This document shows, one piece after another, positions 49,029-57,196 of a DNA stretch of 64,000 bases. The DNA comes from Chthonomonas sp. UBA1950 (GTDB lineage Bacteria; Armatimonadota; Fimbriimonadia; Fimbriimonadales; Fimbriimonadaceae), in assembly GCA_002336105.1 (NCBI GenBank), contig DDEQ01000010.1, positions 1 to 64,000 on the forward strand, in the 5' to 3' direction. The notes beneath the pieces were generated by a model that had not been told where the DNA came from, ran no database searches, and saw only the letters and a list, made by a program, of their open reading frames with translations. Each line of letters starts with the position of its first letter. Position 1 is the stretch's first letter. The translations under genes and the position numbers were made by a program.

Positions 49029-49607
49029 GTGGAAAACGAGTTTGATTCCATTGGAAGTGAGCAGCTAACGAACGCTGAGGTTCACGAACTCATTTCTAGA
49101 CTTACGGACAGTCGAATTACCCCTCCCGATGTACCAACGTTGGGAGGAGTAGCTGAGGCGCTGGATGAACCGGTCCTCACTGTCGCTGAGATATTGGCCG
49201 AGATTCGTGGCGTGGATTCCGATGTGTTTCTTTCGAGACTCGCCGAGTTAACGGAGAACGATATCGACCATGAGTTGCGCATCACTAAACTCGAGCAGAT
49301 TACAGGCGCTGAACCCCAGGTCAAACCGGCTTATCAAGTTCCGCAGGCGCCAGAATCTAACCGACAAACGTTTGTCGGTCCATATCGGGCTAGGCAATTT
49401 GATGAAATGGCAGACAAGAGAAATACCGAAAGGTTCATTTTGTTTGGAGTCTTAGCAATGGTTTCCATAATCATTTTCCTAATTTTTGTCGGTGAGGCCG
49501 AGTCAAGGACTTCTCGTTCCAATCGGCCCATGAGTAGCAGCAATTGCTATGTGAACGGACAGCCAGTTGACTGCGAAACGTTCAATGGATGGAGCCAGAG
49601 CCGGTGA
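49029..49607 (+). CDS. Single-pass membrane protein of unknown function
   Basis: 192 aa, start GTG 49029. A cytoplasmic N-terminal part of about 130 residues is acidic and helical (EVHELISRLTDSR, TVAEILAEIRGVDSDVFLSRL). One transmembrane helix (FILFGVLAMVSIIIFLIFVG) is followed by a short external Ser/Arg-rich tail with two Cys (NCYVNGQPVDCETFN) that could form a disulfide. The leucine/aspartate-rich N-terminus resembles a protein-interaction helical bundle. I recognise no family. It overlaps the next small gene by 4 nt. Confidence 0.55.
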   Translation: MENEFDSIGSEQLTNAEVHELISRLTDSRITPPDVPTLGGVAEALDEPVLTVAEILAEIRGVDSDVFLSRLAELTENDIDHELRITKLEQITGAEPQVKPAYQVPQAPESNRQTFVGPYRARQFDEMADKRNTERFILFGVLAMVSIIIFLIFVGEAESRTSRSNRPMSSSNCYVNGQPVDCETFNGWSQSR

Positions 49608-49831
49608 GTCAAGACGGTAAATTCACAGATACAAAAAGCCCATGTTCAATCTGCAGGGGAACCACTTTCATGACAGGTGAGGTCACTTGCGACCGCCGAC
49701 CAATACGTATCCAAGAATCAAAGCCTGGCTTCTTTGAGATGTTTGGCGAGGGACGGGTCGAGATCACTGCACGCGTCTGTACGAATTGCCGCCATGTAGA
49801 TCTGTTTGCGCCTGATCTAGATACATCATAG
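49604..49831 (+). CDS. Small zinc-ribbon protein
   Basis: 75 aa from GTG 49604. This start overlaps the previous stop (GTGA) and has GGAG 9 nt upstream, so it is preferred over ATG 49589. Two CxxC knuckles (SPCSICRG and RVCTNCRHV) about 40 residues apart should bind one zinc. Between them lies a FFEMFGEGRVEITARV strand pair. Such ribbons occur as small regulators or adaptors; the function is unknown. Co-translation with the membrane protein suggests a joint role. Confidence 0.6.
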   Translation: MSQDGKFTDTKSPCSICRGTTFMTGEVTCDRRPIRIQESKPGFFEMFGEGRVEITARVCTNCRHVDLFAPDLDTS

Positions 49832-49947
49832 GTGCTTCCTTGCCATTTTTCCCTGCTACGTTCGAGGAGTGGCCGCACACGAAATAGGAATAGCCTCGAT
49901 AGGGCGGATGTCCATTTGACCGACCTTCTCCCGGTATAGTTCCTTTT

Positions 49948-51204
49948 ATGGACGCTGATGCCCTGTATGCAGACGTCATCGGGAAATACTCCCGACATGT
50001 GAATCCTTACCTCTCGAAGCTGATGGCATTTGCCGGATTTGGCGTTGAGATGCGTGGCGAGGGATGCTATATCTACGACCACGACGGACGCAAATTCCTC
50101 GACTGCCTCGGTGGCTACGGAACGTTCACCTTAGGTCATCGTCATCCCAAAGTCGTTGAGGCGGTCAAGAACCAGCTCGACCAAATGGGGATGAGCGGCA
50201 AGGCTTTTTTCAGCAAGCCTTGTGCAGACCTCGCTGAGAAACTCGCCGAAAATGCCCCGGCAGGTTTGGAGTTTTGCTTCTTTAACAACTCTGGAGCGGA
50301 AGCTGTCGAAGGCGCTCTGAAGTTTGCTAAAGGTGCAACTGGGCGCGAGAAAATCATCAGCACGAGCGGGAGCTTTCACGGAAAGACGCTTGGCGCGCTA
50401 TCTGTGACCGGGCGGGAGAAGTATCGAAAAGCCTTTAACCCGTTAGTTCCCGGCGTCGAATTTGTCGATTACGGCGATGAAGCACAAGCGGAATCTGCAA
50501 TTGATGACCAAACCGCGGCCTTCATCGTCGAGCCAATACAGGGAGAAGGCGGCATCATCGTTCCGCCAGATGGTTATCTGACCGCCCTTCGTAAGGCATG
50601 TGACAAGCATGGCACACTACTGATTTTCGACGAAGTACAGACTGGAATGGGGCGCACTGGCACGCTATGGGGCAGCCAGCATGAAGGCGTCTCACCCGAC
50701 ATCATGACCTTGGCGAAAGCGCTCGGCGGCGGAGTCATGCCGATCGGCGCTATCGTTGGCACAGAAGCCGTTTGGGAAAAGATTTACGGCCAGAACCCTC
50801 TTTCTCACACGTCTACTTTCGGCGGTAATGCTCTAGCCTGTTCGGCGGGCTTGGCAGCACTATCTGTGACCATCGAAGAAGGTCTTGCCTCGCGGTCGGA
50901 GTGTTATGGTACGGTCTTTAAGAAAGGACTACAACAGGTAGCCGAGAAACACGCGGATCTAGTTTTTGAGGTTCGCGGGCGGGGCCTCATGCTCGGTCTT
51001 GAGTTCCGCATGGACGAAGTTGGTGAGTTGGTCGTCGCCGCCCTTCTGAAGCGAGGTATGTGCGTAGCCTACACCCTAAATAACCCAAGAGTGCTCCGAT
51101 TCGAACCACCGCTTATCATCACCGAGAGCGAGATCGAATTCGCAATTCACACTCTCGACGAAGCAATTGTGGAAACATCAGAGCTTTTGGCAACACTTGC
51201 TTAG
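49948..51204 (+). CDS. Class III aminotransferase (ornithine/putrescine type)
   Basis: 418 aa. PLP fold type I, class III: FLDCLGGYGTFTLGHRHPKV, FFNNSGAEAVEGALKFAKG, SFHGKTLGALSVTGR, IVEPIQGEGGIIVPPDGYL, FDEVQTGMGRTG with Asp228 and the Schiff-base Lys257 in TLAKALGGG. The long N-terminal YADVIGKYSRHVNPYLSKLM resembles putrescine aminotransferase (YgjG/PatA) and related ornithine transaminases more than ArgD. It would move an omega-amino group to 2-oxoglutarate. Single gene followed by a strong terminator. Confidence 0.88.
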   Translation: MDADALYADVIGKYSRHVNPYLSKLMAFAGFGVEMRGEGCYIYDHDGRKFLDCLGGYGTFTLGHRHPKVVEAVKNQLDQMGMSGKAFFSKPCADLAEKLAENAPAGLEFCFFNNSGAEAVEGALKFAKGATGREKIISTSGSFHGKTLGALSVTGREKYRKAFNPLVPGVEFVDYGDEAQAESAIDDQTAAFIVEPIQGEGGIIVPPDGYLTALRKACDKHGTLLIFDEVQTGMGRTGTLWGSQHEGVSPDIMTLAKALGGGVMPIGAIVGTEAVWEKIYGQNPLSHTSTFGGNALACSAGLAALSVTIEEGLASRSECYGTVFKKGLQQVAEKHADLVFEVRGRGLMLGLEFRMDEVGELVVAALLKRGMCVAYTLNNPRVLRFEPPLIITESEIEFAIHTLDEAIVETSELLATLA

Positions 51205-51212
51205 TCTTGAAA

Positions 51213-51244
51213 TGCAGGTTCAATTGGACTCAATTGAACCTGCA
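51213..51244 (+). terminator. Intrinsic terminator after aminotransferase
   Basis: Perfect 14-bp inverted repeat TGCAGGTTCAATTG / CAATTGAACCTGCA with a GACT loop, 8 nt after the stop codon, followed by a pyrimidine-rich CTCCTCTTTCT run. Confidence 0.75.
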
Positions 51245-51373
51245 AACTCCTCTTTCTATTGCTGACAGCAGACATGCTAGTTTACGAAAGGGACGAAGAA
51301 AGCAGGTATCTATTACAGCTCCCTTAGCACGATTCTTGCACTAGAGTATCGCGTTATTGGAGTTTTACGATAC

Positions 51374-51958
51374 ATGCTTAAGCAAGCCCTTATTCTTTCT
51401 TCGCTCGTTGTAGTCACTGCCGCAAATGCTCAGAATCTTGTTCTCAACGGAGATTTCGAGTCGCCCTCCTATGGCTCAAACGGACACGTTCGAATTGACT
51501 CTTCCAACGCCAGTTCGTTGCTTCCTAACTGGAATGTGATTGGAGATAACGTTGCAGGAATCGGTGTTGGATATCTGAGCGCCCCATCGCAAGAAGTCGA
51601 CCTGAGCGGCTATGCGGACAACGGCACCACAGGCATTTCACAATCGCTTGCAACTGTAGCTGGCACCACCTACAAACTCAAGTTTGATTACTTCACAAAC
51701 TATGGGAACAGCTCGCTCAACGTTCTTCTCAACGATGCACCACTTGTGAGCAACTTGCAAAGCAACGACGGCTGGAACCGACAGACATACACCACCACGT
51801 TCCTTGCAACTGGAGCTACAAACCTCAAATTTATGTCAGGTGCGAATAACGTTAGCCACATTGACAACGTATCGGTTGAAGCAGTTCCAGAACCAGCCTC
51901 AATGGCAGCGATTGGAGTTGGCCTCGTAGGACTGATTCGACGACGACGAAAGGCTTAA
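51374..51958 (+). CDS. PEP-CTERM secreted protein (DUF642-like)
   Basis: 194 aa. A signal peptide (KQALILSSLVVVTAANAQ) precedes a beta-sandwich domain opening NLVLNGDFESPSYGSNG, with SLATVAGTTYKLKFDYFTN and FMSGANNVSHIDNVSVEAV, a carbohydrate-binding-like (DUF642/CBM-type) pattern. It ends with the PEP-CTERM sorting signal VPEPASMAAIGVGLVGLI followed by RRRRKA, expected to be processed by an exosortase (none in this window). It likely becomes part of the cell surface or extracellular matrix. A terminator follows. Confidence 0.88.
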   Translation: MLKQALILSSLVVVTAANAQNLVLNGDFESPSYGSNGHVRIDSSNASSLLPNWNVIGDNVAGIGVGYLSAPSQEVDLSGYADNGTTGISQSLATVAGTTYKLKFDYFTNYGNSSLNVLLNDAPLVSNLQSNDGWNRQTYTTTFLATGATNLKFMSGANNVSHIDNVSVEAVPEPASMAAIGVGLVGLIRRRRKA

Positions 51959-51980
51959 GCCCCGTCTATTAAACTGAATT

Positions 51981-52020
51981 TGGCGACGCTCCAGGAGAGA
52001 GGGACGTCGCCATCTTTTTT
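51981..52020 (+). terminator. Intrinsic terminator after PEP-CTERM gene
   Basis: Stem TGGCGACG / CGTCGCCA extended by partial pairing of CTCC with GGGA around a 6-8 nt loop, then ATC and a run of seven T. It ends at the queF stop codon on the opposite strand. Confidence 0.75.
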
Positions 52021-52367
52021 TATTCGGGCTTTGGCCCCGTCTCAGCGATGATGGTTGAGCCGATTCCACCGCGAATGTTAAAGTGGCCGGTGACTCTCAT
52101 CCACGCTGGTTCGCAAGCCGCGACAAGCTCATCTAGCAATCGGTTCGTCACCGCTTCGTAGTAAATGCCTTCGTTTCTAAACGAGTAATAGTACAGCTTT
52201 AACGACTTGAGTTCGATGCAAGTTGCAGCCGGGATGTATTCGAGCTCTATCGTCGCAAAGTCCGGCTGGCCAGTTTTTGGACAAACGCTGGTGAATTCAT
52301 TTGTGAAGTGCTTAATCACAAACGGACGATGAGGAGCAGGATTTGGAAAGACCTCAATGGATGCCAT
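52020..52367 (-). CDS. queF: NADPH-dependent 7-cyano-7-deazaguanine reductase, type I
   Basis: 115 aa, the single-domain (YkvM-type) QueF. The thioimide-forming Cys29 and catalytic Asp36 are in TSVCPKTGQPDF, and the family signature ELKSLKLYYYSFRNEGIYYE carries the NADPH- and substrate-binding residues (ELKS plus Glu). It reduces preQ0 to preQ1 in queuosine synthesis. No preQ1 riboswitch space exists upstream: the next gene ends 15 nt away. Other que genes are elsewhere. Confidence 0.95.
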   Translation of the reverse strand: MASIEVFPNPAPHRPFVIKHFTNEFTSVCPKTGQPDFATIELEYIPAATCIELKSLKLYYYSFRNEGIYYEAVTNRLLDELVAACEPAWMRVTGHFNIRGGIGSTIIAETGPKPE

Positions 52368-52381
52368 TAGAACTCAACAGT

Positions 52382-53947
52382 TTACTTAGTTCCATCAGAA
52401 CGAGGAATTGACAACCTCAACAGCATGCAATCACGCTCAGACACGCCAAAAACCAAGTTATAGAATTGTGAATCACCGTATCCCGGCTCAACCGTCCCAT
52501 CTTTTTTCATTGAAAACCCAAGCGCTGTGTTGCCGGTCAGCACGTCAGGTCGGTTCAGAACATTCCGCAGACTGCCACTCAGAGGAGCCCTCTCAAACAT
52601 GCCGTTGAGAAGGCAAACCATGTACAAGCGTCTCTGATTTTCGGACATCTGCGACTGCATCACCGCGCCACCATTGAGCGCCTGTTGTCGTTGAGAGGCG
52701 CTTAGATTCCCATAAAAAACTAGAAGAGGCAAACTCTTTTGAAGGGGAACTTTGTTGAACTTGGTCAGGCAATCGATCCCTCCACTGAAACTCTTCATCT
52801 GATCCGAAGTCAATTTCGAGGCAAAGTTCGCATAGTCATCAAGTGAAAGCCCTTTTGCAGATTTTGTTTCTATCTGCGATAGAAGAAGTTCAGGAATCTC
52901 TCGATGCCTGAGTTGCCAAAACTCTGGATGCCGGACCATGATTGATCCATTTTCAAAATGAACCCAGGCGTGTTCAGTCTGAGCAAAGTTATCGAGCCAC
53001 TGGCCGACGTTCGTTCCTGGGTAGTTGCGTTTGTTTTTTGAAGGATATCGAAATGCGTCCGAATAAATGGGCAGTTTCGTTGCGTCAAACAGTGATTCCA
53101 GATGATCGGCAAACGAGCGTTGACCGTCCGGCCAAATCGACGTCGTTAGTGAGGGCTGGGTTTTAAACGCCTTCAGTAAGGTGGCATCATCGGTCGGCAG
53201 GAGCCACCACTTTTCGAGCGTCGCAGCATATCCGTCCGGCGGAGAATCCATCATCGCCAGACCGGGACTGATCACCTGAGACTCGCCATTGCGATAAACA
53301 AGCAGATCTATTTTCCCTAGCCCAGGCGAATACTTTGCCGCTGACAGTACCGTCATGTAGTTATTGTTTTGACCGCGCCAACGCCTTCCGTTGCTGGCAC
53401 GAATACTCTCGGAGTTATTGGAAATCGGAATCGTGTTCACATTCGTCATCAGATCCCCGTTGATAAAGCCGTCAAGCTGCTGAGGGCTAAATTGACCGGC
53501 TCCCGATCCGAAATCAATCGGTCGATTCTGCCTAGACGGGATGTTTTGTGAGGCAACTGAGAGCAAGCTAGTGATCTTGTTCTTCAGCGAACTAGCTTGC
53601 TTCATTTCATACCTTCGAATCGCCTCTTTGGAGTCTGCATCGAAGGCTAGGATGTAACCTGTAGAGGTCTTCTTCCAAGCAAGATCAAGTGCTCCTGCGA
53701 TCCCTGCCATCACCTTTTCAACAGGCTCTTTCTCGGTAAAGATCGTGACTTTCAGGCTTTCTACCGCCGTTGCAACGTCCAATGAAACCGCTGATTGCTT
53801 GGAGATCTCAGCCAATGCAGTTTTGATCGGCACGATTTTCAGCCTAACCGTAACAGGTTTGCCGATTTCTGTTTTTTGTGGAGTTTCTTGCCCAAAAGTC
53901 AATGGCATCGACAAAGCAAGCATCAACGTTACAAAGACTGAACGCAT
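52382..53947 (-). CDS. Secreted STN-domain protein of unknown function
   Basis: 521 aa from ATG 53947. Signal peptide (SVFVTLMLALSMPLTFGQ), then an STN-like (secretin/TonB short N-terminal) domain over about residues 25-110: VTVRLKIVPIKTALAEISKQ, VSLDVATAVESLKVTIF, GYILAFDADS. No secretin, plug or barrel domain follows. Instead there is a long Asn/Ser/Gln-rich region and a Trp-containing C-terminal half (WLDNFAQTEHAWVHFENGSI) of unknown fold. A GTG at 53983 is in frame but would add a non-hydrophobic leader. Similar STN-plus-unknown proteins occur in Armatimonadota as I recall. It is divergent from the nitrilase gene. Confidence 0.6.
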   Translation of the reverse strand: MRSVFVTLMLALSMPLTFGQETPQKTEIGKPVTVRLKIVPIKTALAEISKQSAVSLDVATAVESLKVTIFTEKEPVEKVMAGIAGALDLAWKKTSTGYILAFDADSKEAIRRYEMKQASSLKNKITSLLSVASQNIPSRQNRPIDFGSGAGQFSPQQLDGFINGDLMTNVNTIPISNNSESIRASNGRRWRGQNNNYMTVLSAAKYSPGLGKIDLLVYRNGESQVISPGLAMMDSPPDGYAATLEKWWLLPTDDATLLKAFKTQPSLTTSIWPDGQRSFADHLESLFDATKLPIYSDAFRYPSKNKRNYPGTNVGQWLDNFAQTEHAWVHFENGSIMVRHPEFWQLRHREIPELLLSQIETKSAKGLSLDDYANFASKLTSDQMKSFSGGIDCLTKFNKVPLQKSLPLLVFYGNLSASQRQQALNGGAVMQSQMSENQRRLYMVCLLNGMFERAPLSGSLRNVLNRPDVLTGNTALGFSMKKDGTVEPGYGDSQFYNLVFGVSERDCMLLRLSIPRSDGTK

Positions 53948-54013
53948 ATATTTATAGACTTTCAGAATTGGCAATCGTTTCACCGTTCGATGAACGTGGG
54001 GTTAAATTCAAAA

Positions 54014-54874
54014 ATGGCTTTCACCGCCGCCATCGCTCAGTTTTCCCCTGAAAAAGCCGAACTCGGCAAAAACCTCGATAGAATTGCCGAAATCATCGTT
54101 CAAGCCCAACAGGAAGGAGCTGAATTGGTTTTGTTTCCCGAGACTATCACATCGGCCTACTTTTTGGAAGGTGGCGTCCTTGAAGCAGCCATCACCACAA
54201 CTGAGCTTGTTGCAGGCTTAGAACGCAGACTCAAGAGCAAACTAGATAAAACCATCGATGTCTGCTTAGGCTTTTATCAAAAAAAGGACGGCAACCTGTA
54301 CAACAGCGCTGCTTACCTTGAGTTAGGCGAGACCTTTATTGCCAAAGCTGTATATCAAAAGTTCTTCTTGCCCACTTACGGCGTTTTCGATGAAGAGCGA
54401 TTTGTGACTCGCGGTAAGGACCTTGCCGTTTTCGATACTCGACTCGGCAAAATGGCGATCCTTATCTGTGAAGATGTCTGGCATAGTGTCATGCCCGCTC
54501 TTTGTGCGGTAAGCGGTGCGCACGTACTGCTCGTTCCAGCCGCTTCCCCTGCGCGTGGGTTCAAAGGTTCGACAATCGATAACCACGACCGTTACACCCG
54601 ACTGTTGAGAGGTATTTCCGAAGAGCACGGCGTCTACTGCCTAAACGCTCAGCTCTGCGGATTCGAAGGTGGCAAAGGCTTCATTGGCGGATCAATGTCG
54701 GTTGATCCTTACGGAAAAGTCACTGCATCCGCTCCTCTAGCCGATGACGCTCTCATCCTAACTCAGATTGATCTTGAGATGGTTACAGTGGCGAGAGCAC
54801 AATCTCCTCTTATCGCTGACTTACAAAGCGTGTGGGAGGAGGTTCGGTGCCTCATTTCAAGAAGCGGTTTCTAG
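54014..54874 (+). CDS. Nitrilase-superfamily carbon-nitrogen hydrolase
   Basis: 286 aa from ATG 54014 (ATG 53990 also possible). The catalytic triad is visible: Glu in LVLFPETITSAYFLEGG, Lys in AVYQKFFLPTYGVFDEERF and Cys in AILICEDVWHSVMPAL. The spacing and the LPTYGVFDE phrase resemble the NAD synthetase glutaminase domain and related amidases, here free-standing without the synthetase part. It would hydrolyse an amide to acid plus ammonia. Cytoplasmic; single gene. Confidence 0.85.
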   Translation: MAFTAAIAQFSPEKAELGKNLDRIAEIIVQAQQEGAELVLFPETITSAYFLEGGVLEAAITTTELVAGLERRLKSKLDKTIDVCLGFYQKKDGNLYNSAAYLELGETFIAKAVYQKFFLPTYGVFDEERFVTRGKDLAVFDTRLGKMAILICEDVWHSVMPALCAVSGAHVLLVPAASPARGFKGSTIDNHDRYTRLLRGISEEHGVYCLNAQLCGFEGGKGFIGGSMSVDPYGKVTASAPLADDALILTQIDLEMVTVARAQSPLIADLQSVWEEVRCLISRSGF

Positions 54875-54897
54875 AAAGAAAATATGTTTACATAATC

Positions 54898-54917
54898 GTC
54901 TACTATTTTATGTAGAC
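54898..54917. promoter_or_regulatory. Inverted-repeat operator candidate
   Basis: GTCTAC-N8-GTAGAC, a perfect 6-bp repeat overlapping the -35 box of the promoter at 54913-54941. A second, partly overlapping palindrome TATGT-TT-ACATA lies at 54883-54894, and TGTTTACATA (54885-54894) pairs 9/10 with TATGTAGACA (54909-54918). The layout suggests a repressor site. Confidence 0.45.
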
Positions 54918-54941
54918 ATCTAAGTAATTCCGTGATAGAAT
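54913..54941 (+). promoter_or_regulatory. Sigma70-type promoter for small protein gene
   Basis: -35 TAGACA (5/6 match) at 54913-54918, 17-bp spacer, -10 TAGAAT (5/6) at 54936-54941. The predicted start site falls on or next to the A of the ATG at 54948, and there is no SD, so the transcript is expected to be leaderless. Confidence 0.6.
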
Positions 54942-54947
54942 GTCTGC

Positions 54948-55175
54948 ATGAGACGACAGCGGATAGCTCAACTTGGTGCAGATACTCAAGAAAAGATGCG
55001 ACGCATGGCACTTGAAATTCAAGCGAAAAGCCTCATGTACGCCCTAATCATGCAAGACGTGGAAAGGTGGGACAACATGAATAGTTCCGAACGCTCACAG
55101 GCTTTCGTACGAGCGCTTCGAAGGCATGATGCCGCCCTTGCTTCTTGCCAGCAAGGTTCCCTATCGTTGGTTTAG
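54948..55175 (+). CDS. Small basic helical protein of unknown function
   Basis: 75 aa. The N-terminus is strongly basic (MRRQRIAQLGADTQEKMRRM) and the whole chain is predicted helical (ALEIQAKSLMYALIMQDVER, RSQAFVRALRRHDAALASCQ), with no TM and no recognised motif. It could be a nucleic-acid-binding or toxin/antitoxin-like small protein, but no partner gene is adjacent. What supports it as real is the near-consensus promoter just upstream and an inverted repeat over the -35. Its last 4 nt overlap the convergent glycosylase gene. Confidence 0.5.
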   Translation: MRRQRIAQLGADTQEKMRRMALEIQAKSLMYALIMQDVERWDNMNSSERSQAFVRALRRHDAALASCQQGSLSLV

Positions 55176-56035
55176 CTGACTTCAGTTCGCTTTCGATGAC
55201 GCCAATTCAGCATGTTGTCGCAAAACATAAGTTGTTGCACATACCCAGCGTGTTGACCAAACCGTTCTCGAAAAAATTCAGCGACTATCGCTTTACGTTT
55301 CTCGGTTGCTGTCATTGCAGCCCAGTCATGAAAGTAATAGCGGACCGCCATTTGCCAAATGTGCGTATCCACCGGGACCGCAATCGAGTGATGCAAGCCA
55401 AACAGCGAAATGCAGTCAGCAAGCTTCTGTCCTATGAAAGGGAGCGATTTCAGTTGCTCGATCGCCGATAAATAGTCACAACTCTTTAGAGTAGCGACGT
55501 AATCGTCACCGCCTCTTCGTTTCAATTCGCGTGCACATGCAAGGATGGTTTCAGACCGATACCCAAACCCTTTTTCGCGAAGCCCACCTGGATTTAGTTC
55601 CGCCAGCACGTCTACGGTGGGAAATGCGGTGAGTTCAATATCCTCAACTTCGCCAATTCGTTCGCCAAACGATGCTAAATGTCGAACCATCGGTCCAATT
55701 CGACCAAGATGGTTATTCGCGGTGCAAAGGAAGGTGAAAAGCGTTTCAACAGGGTTCGACTGCTTTAGCACCCGTACGCCGCCATATTTGCGGATTAGAG
55801 GCTCGATCTCTGGTCCGAGTAGGCAGATGTCATTGTGCACTTGGCTCCAAGGACGATCTAAATCGAAGAGTTCCCGAAATGCGGCGTTCGAAGCGTTAGT
55901 TCGGATCATATTTCCGTTCTCAACAACGTACCAGCGGTTTCCGTCAACGCCGACCCACAGGCTGTCTCTTGGATTGAGCCAACGAAACGTCTGACCACCT
56001 TCGACGCAAAGTTGAAAGTCGAATTCTGTTGACAT
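55172..56035 (-). CDS. OGG1-type 8-oxoguanine DNA glycosylase/AP lyase
   Basis: 287 aa. It follows human OGG1 domain order: an N-terminal beta domain (CVEGGQTFRWLNPRDSLWVG), the QSNPVETLFTFLCTANNHLGRI segment, GFGYRSETI, then the helix-hairpin-helix LPFIGQKLADCISLFGLHHS with catalytic Lys204 and the GPD Asp223 in AVPVDTHIW. It excises 8-oxoG opposite C and nicks the backbone. Eukaryote-like OGG1 is uncommon in bacteria, most of which use MutM (Fpg). MutY, its functional partner, is also in this window. Confidence 0.9.
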   Translation of the reverse strand: MSTEFDFQLCVEGGQTFRWLNPRDSLWVGVDGNRWYVVENGNMIRTNASNAAFRELFDLDRPWSQVHNDICLLGPEIEPLIRKYGGVRVLKQSNPVETLFTFLCTANNHLGRIGPMVRHLASFGERIGEVEDIELTAFPTVDVLAELNPGGLREKGFGYRSETILACARELKRRGGDDYVATLKSCDYLSAIEQLKSLPFIGQKLADCISLFGLHHSIAVPVDTHIWQMAVRYYFHDWAAMTATEKRKAIVAEFFRERFGQHAGYVQQLMFCDNMLNWRHRKRTEVS

Positions 56036-56072
56036 CGAATTAAGCTCCTGCTGGTAGCCTTCTTATTAGGCT

Positions 56073-56720
56073 ATGTTAATTGTGGATCACTATCGAGAGA
56101 TCGAAGAACGAATTCAAGCCGCTTGTGCAAAAGCCAACCGCACAAGGTCTGAAATAACTCTGATCGCTGTGTCTAAAACAAAAAGTATCGAGGCAATTCG
56201 AGAGCTTTATTCGTTAGGACAACGAGACTTTGGCGAAAGCCGTTTGCAAGAAGCCGAACCCAAAATCGCTGAGTTACCATCTGATATCAAGTGGCACTTT
56301 ATTGGAACACTGCAATCCAATAAGGCGAAGAGGATTGGTGAGTTGTTCAGTGTTATTCACACAATTTGTAAAGAAAGCCAGTTACGTGAATTTGCGAAAC
56401 TTCCAAATCAAGTTGAAGCTTTGATCGAAGTGAATATTGCTAAGGAAGAGCAAAAAAGTGGAATTGATCCCGAATTACTTGACGATTTCAAGGAAAAACT
56501 CCTACAATATCCAAACGTTCATTTTCGAGGACTAATGACCATTGGTCCCCAGCAAAACGACGTGGAAGCAATGAGACCATTCTTTCACGCACTGCAGAAA
56601 TGCAATTTTGCGCTCGGGGGCGAGTGGCTTAGCATGGGAATGAGCGCGGACTTCGAAGTAGCGATCCAGGAAGGAGCAACGCACATTCGAGTGGGAACCG
56701 CTCTGTTTGGATCACGATAG
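56073..56720 (+). CDS. PLP homeostasis protein YggS/PROSC family
   Basis: 215 aa single-domain alanine-racemase-N barrel. PLP-binding Lys35 lies in ITLIAVSKTKSIEAI, followed by DFGESRLQEAEPKI (the family has DFGENYVQE), WHFIGTLQSNKAKRI, VNIAKEEQKSGI, FRGLMTIGP and LSMGMSADFEVAIQEGATHIRVG. It buffers pyridoxal phosphate in the cytoplasm. It directly precedes sepF, a common bacterial arrangement (yggS-sepF in division clusters), and the two are 38 nt apart. Confidence 0.93.
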   Translation: MLIVDHYREIEERIQAACAKANRTRSEITLIAVSKTKSIEAIRELYSLGQRDFGESRLQEAEPKIAELPSDIKWHFIGTLQSNKAKRIGELFSVIHTICKESQLREFAKLPNQVEALIEVNIAKEEQKSGIDPELLDDFKEKLLQYPNVHFRGLMTIGPQQNDVEAMRPFFHALQKCNFALGGEWLSMGMSADFEVAIQEGATHIRVGTALFGSR

Positions 56721-56758
56721 TAAGTCAAACCCAATTGGAAGGGGTGTGGTCAAAAGTC

Positions 56759-57175
56759 ATGGATGAAAATATGGAAAGCAGTCGTAGCGGCCTATTCACG
56801 GCCATCGTTAGCAGGTTTTCTCGACCGGTCGAAGAAGAGGAAGAGTCAGAAGTTTTAGAGATTCCGACTACTCCAGCCAAGCAGCAGAACAACTTTAGAA
56901 GCGCGAAAGGTTATGACGTCATGGTGCGTCCGACCATTACTTCATTTGATGATGCCGCCGCGGCTGCTAACGGCCTTAAGAATGGTGAGCTTCAAATCAT
57001 GAACCTCACGCAATGCGATGCGGACACCCGACAGCGAATCGTGGATTTCATGTGCGGAGTCAACTTCACAATTGACGGCACCTGGGAAAGAGTCGGCGAC
57101 CATATTTACATGATCGCCCCACCTCATGCCAACATTACCGTCGCCCCGCCATGTAAGCGAAGCGACAGTAATTAG
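56759..57175 (+). CDS. sepF: Cell division protein SepF
   Basis: 138 aa from ATG 56759. An N-terminal amphipathic/membrane-associating stretch (SGLFTAIVSRFSRPV) and an acidic linker precede the SepF core: YDVMVRPTITSFDDAAAAAN, LKNGELQIMNLTQCDADTRQ, RIVDFMCGVNFTIDGTWERV, GDHIYMIAP. SepF forms rings that tether FtsZ to the membrane. In-frame TTG 56735 and GTG 56744 are closer to GGAAGGGG, so the true start could be slightly upstream. It follows yggS and converges on maeB. Confidence 0.93.
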   Translation: MDENMESSRSGLFTAIVSRFSRPVEEEEESEVLEIPTTPAKQQNNFRSAKGYDVMVRPTITSFDDAAAAANGLKNGELQIMNLTQCDADTRQRIVDFMCGVNFTIDGTWERVGDHIYMIAPPHANITVAPPCKRSDSN

Positions 57176-57196
57176 TCTAGGCTATCCAAACTCCCT

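Noticed and set aside
52368..52381. preQ1 riboswitch upstream of queF
   Set aside because: Only 14 nt separate queF from the preceding gene on that strand, too little for an aptamer.
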